This document shows positions 61,840 through 64,000 of a stretch of DNA of 64,000 nt, one piece after another. The position numbers were made by a program, and so were the translations under genes. This DNA comes from Bacillus thuringiensis (GTDB taxonomy: Bacteria; Bacillota; Bacilli; Bacillales; Bacillaceae_G): positions 4,028,501-4,092,500 of the forward strand of contig NZ_CP012099.1 of NCBI RefSeq assembly GCF_001182785.1, written 5' to 3'. The first letter of the stretch is position 1. Every line of letters begins with the position of its first letter. The notes under the pieces were generated by a model. It worked only from the letters and a program-made list of their open reading frames with translations. It ran no database searches and was not told the origin of the DNA.

Positions 61840-64000
61840 CTATAATACACTAAAATATCTTGCCTCAGGGTGAGAAAATACCATAGCCGTTACGGACGCT
61901 TCTGGCTCCATCATGAATCCTTCTGTTAATGAAATACCTATTTCCTCTGGATGAATTAAGCGAAATAGCTTTTCTTGATCTGCAAGTTCTGGACACGCCG
62001 GATAACCAAATGACACGCGTATTCCTCTATATTTCGTACGGAAACGTTCTTCCATCGTCAGTTCAGGTGAGTCTGGAATGCCCCAGCGGTCACGAATGAG
62101 CATATGTGTTTTTTCAGCAAGTCCTTCTGCTAATTCAAGCGCTAACGATTGAATGGCATGACTACGTAAGTAATCACCTTTCGCCTTCCACTCTTCAGCA
62201 ATGTCCCGAACTCCTTCCCCAACCGTAACAGATAAGAAAGCAACATAGTCCATCTCATCTCCAATAGGGCGCAAATAATCACCTAAAGTACGGTATGGTG
62301 CTTTTCCTTGTCTAGGAAATGTGAAACGCTCTATTACGCGCGTATGATCTTCTGGATCATATATTACAATGTTTTGTCCGTCGCTTTGCGCTGGGAAAAA
62401 TTGATACACTGCTTTCGGTTTTAACCAAGATTGTCCTTCCTGCAATAATTCATCTATTAAATCATTTAATTCATGTGCTCTCTTATCCCCCTCTTTCAAA
62501 AGCTTCTTCACATTTCCTTTTAATCCAAGGTGATGCCCAAGTAACATTTGTCTATTTAAAAATGGAGCGAGATGAAGAGCCGGAATATCGCGTAATACAA
62601 TTCGTTTTGTTGAATCAGGCACCATAACCTCAGCCTTCGGTAATGGCTCAATTACTGCTGGAATTTCTACTTGCTTCTCCTCTTTTTTTACGATATGAAG
62701 ATGACGTTCTTTTTTATCCTGTTTCATCTTCTCACGCTCTTCTTCTTTTTGAAGCTTATTAATAATATCGAGCCCCGTCATCGCATCACTCGCATAACAA
62801 ACGAGCCCTTTATATGATGGTGAAATCCGATTATCTGTAAACTTTCTCGTTAACGCTGCACCACCTACAACAATGGGCACATCAATATTTGCTGCTTTTA
62901 AATCTTCAGCAGTCGTTACCATTTGTTGCGCTGATTTTACTAATAAACCTGAAAGGCCTATAATGTCAGGCTTCTTTTCTTGTACTTCTTGAACAATTCG
63001 ATCCGAACGAACATTGATTCCTAAATTAATAATCTCATATCCGTTATTCGATAAAATAATTTCAACGAGGTTTTTCCCAATATCATGTACGTCACCTTTA
63101 ACAGTTGCTAATAATACTTTCCCTTTTTTTGCACTATCGCTAGATTCCATATGTGGCTCTAAATAACTTACAGCAGCTTTCATACTTTCGGCACTTTGCA
63201 ATACTTCTGCAACAATAAGTTCATTATTATTAAATAGTCGTCCTACCTCGTCCATCCCTGTCATAAGCGGACCGTTAATAATATCAAGAGGTTTTCTTCC
63301 TTCTTCAAGTGCAAGACTTAAATCCTCGTGTAATCCTTGTTTCGTACCTTCTACAATATAATTTGCTAGTCGTTCATCAAGCGTTAACGTTTCTTGCACA
63401 ACGACATCTTTCTTTTTAGCGACTCGGTAAAAGTTTGTAAATTCTTCTAACGTCTCTTTCGTCGTTTCAAACAGTAATGCATCTGCAAGTTGTTTTTCTT
63501 CCTCTGGAATTGACGCATAGCGTTCTAATTTTTCCGTATTAACAATCGCGTAATCTAATCCAGCCTTCGTAGCATGATATAAAAAGACGGAATTCAATAC
63601 TTCACGTCCAGCTGGTGGTAAACCAAATGATATGTTACTTACACCTAAAATCGTTAAACACTCTGGTAACGCTTCTTTAATAAGGCGAATCCCCTCTATA
63701 GTCGCTGCCGCTGAACCGATATATTCTTCATCACCTGTCCCTACTGGAAACACAAGTGCATCAAAAATAATATCTGACGGGCGTATCCCATATTTCGTCG
63801 TTAATAATTCGTAACTTCTTTTTGCAATTTCTAATTTTCTTTCAGCACTTACTGCCATACCATCTTCATCGATTGTACCAACTACAATTGCAGCACCATA
63901 CTTACGAAGAAGCGGTGTTACCTTTTCAAAACGCTCTTCTCCATCTTCTAAATTAATAGAGTTGATAACAGCTTTTCCTTGAATATAAGTAAGTGCTCTT
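61840..64000 (-). CDS. metH: Cobalamin-dependent methionine synthase, 3' part
   Basis: The frame is open to the window edge, so the N-terminal part (homocysteine domain and most of the pterin domain) is outside. Seen here are the end of the pterin-binding domain (RKLEIAKRSYELLTTKYG), the B12 cap and B12-binding domains with the cobalt-ligand motif GDVHDIGKNLVEI and GLSGLLVKSAQ, and the SAM-activation domain (TVGEGVRDIAEEW, GIRVSFGYPACPELADQEKL). MetH methylates homocysteine with methyl-THF, using one-carbon units supplied by FolD and the glycine cleavage system in this window. murG follows at 18 nt. Confidence 0.95.
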   Translation of the reverse strand, partial: RALTYIQGKAVINSINLEDGEERFEKVTPLLRKYGAAIVVGTIDEDGMAVSAERKLEIAKRSYELLTTKYGIRPSDIIFDALVFPVGTGDEEYIGSAAATIEGIRLIKEALPECLTILGVSNISFGLPPAGREVLNSVFLYHATKAGLDYAIVNTEKLERYASIPEEEKQLADALLFETTKETLEEFTNFYRVAKKKDVVVQETLTLDERLANYIVEGTKQGLHEDLSLALEEGRKPLDIINGPLMTGMDEVGRLFNNNELIVAEVLQSAESMKAAVSYLEPHMESSDSAKKGKVLLATVKGDVHDIGKNLVEIILSNNGYEIINLGINVRSDRIVQEVQEKKPDIIGLSGLLVKSAQQMVTTAEDLKAANIDVPIVVGGAALTRKFTDNRISPSYKGLVCYASDAMTGLDIINKLQKEEEREKMKQDKKERHLHIVKKEEKQVEIPAVIEPLPKAEVMVPDSTKRIVLRDIPALHLAPFLNRQMLLGHHLGLKGNVKKLLKEGDKRAHELNDLIDELLQEGQSWLKPKAVYQFFPAQSDGQNIVIYDPEDHTRVIERFTFPRQGKAPYRTLGDYLRPIGDEMDYVAFLSVTVGEGVRDIAEEWKAKGDYLRSHAIQSLALELAEGLAEKTHMLIRDRWGIPDSPELTMEERFRTKYRGIRVSFGYPACPELADQEKLFRLIHPEEIGISLTEGFMMEPEASVTAMVFSHPEARYFSVL

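Overview
The window is a stretch of low-GC Firmicute chromosome from the Bacillus cereus group (B. cereus / thuringiensis / anthracis relatives). The gene order spoIVB-recN-ahrC-tlyA-dxs-ispA-xseBA-folD-nusB-yqhY-accCB-spoIIIAH..AA-efp-pepQ-aroQ-yqhRQP-mntR-lipM-yqhL-gcvPB/PA/T-yqhHG-comG matches the B. subtilis backbone. Features typical of the B. cereus group include a 216-residue collagen-type prolyl 4-hydroxylase, an extra murG, and bcr-like intergenic repeats. No rRNA, tRNA or CRISPR array was seen.

Region by region: (1) 1-13.5 kb holds SpoIVB sporulation signalling, DNA repair (RecN, exonuclease VII), arginine regulation, isoprenoid synthesis (Dxs, IspA), folate one-carbon metabolism, NusB, and acetyl-CoA carboxylase AccBC with its partner YqhY. 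(2) 14.2-19.8 kb is the eight-gene spoIIIA operon, encoding the mother-cell half of the feeding-tube secretion complex. Its spoIIIAD gene has no ATG/GTG/TTG at the conserved start and probably begins at ATC. (3) 20-31 kb is housekeeping: EF-P, PepQ, AroQ, MntR, SplB, LipM and small membrane proteins. (4) 27.5-38.3 kb is an accessory island of regulator plus target modules, each with a visible palindromic operator: PadR plus a membrane protein, a LacI-type regulator, TetR plus a paired SMR efflux pump, and GntR plus an ABC transporter with three tandem homologous permeases. (5) 39-46 kb is the glycine cleavage operon (P2-P1-T) divergent from the SNF2 helicase yqhH and yqhG. (6) 46-53 kb has small genes, AroK, prolyl hydroxylase and the full comGA-GG competence pseudopilus operon. 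(7) 53-58.6 kb has a winged-helix regulator with a SufR-like cysteine cluster, YqgY, the cystine transporter TcyP and uncharacterised small genes. (8) 58.8-64 kb has murG directly downstream of metH.

The most striking object is in region 8. murG is split into two in-phase halves by a 1,915-bp element that contains a group I intron core and a complete TnpB (RuvC nuclease), with no TnpA. This is the architecture of an IStron. A P1 helix between the murG 5' exon and an internal guide (AGGGU/GCCCU with the U.G pair at the splice site) and a P7 helix (GACTA/TAGTC) can be read directly. Splicing at the positions I infer rejoins codons 79 and 80 and restores a 352-residue MurG. The far end of the element should also encode the TnpB guide RNA.

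A second structural signal is a family of intergenic repeats. A 155-bp element (39064-39218) and a 105-bp element (58680-58784) share their ends, and a third copy of the terminal hairpin and tail overlaps the spoIIIAH stop codon.
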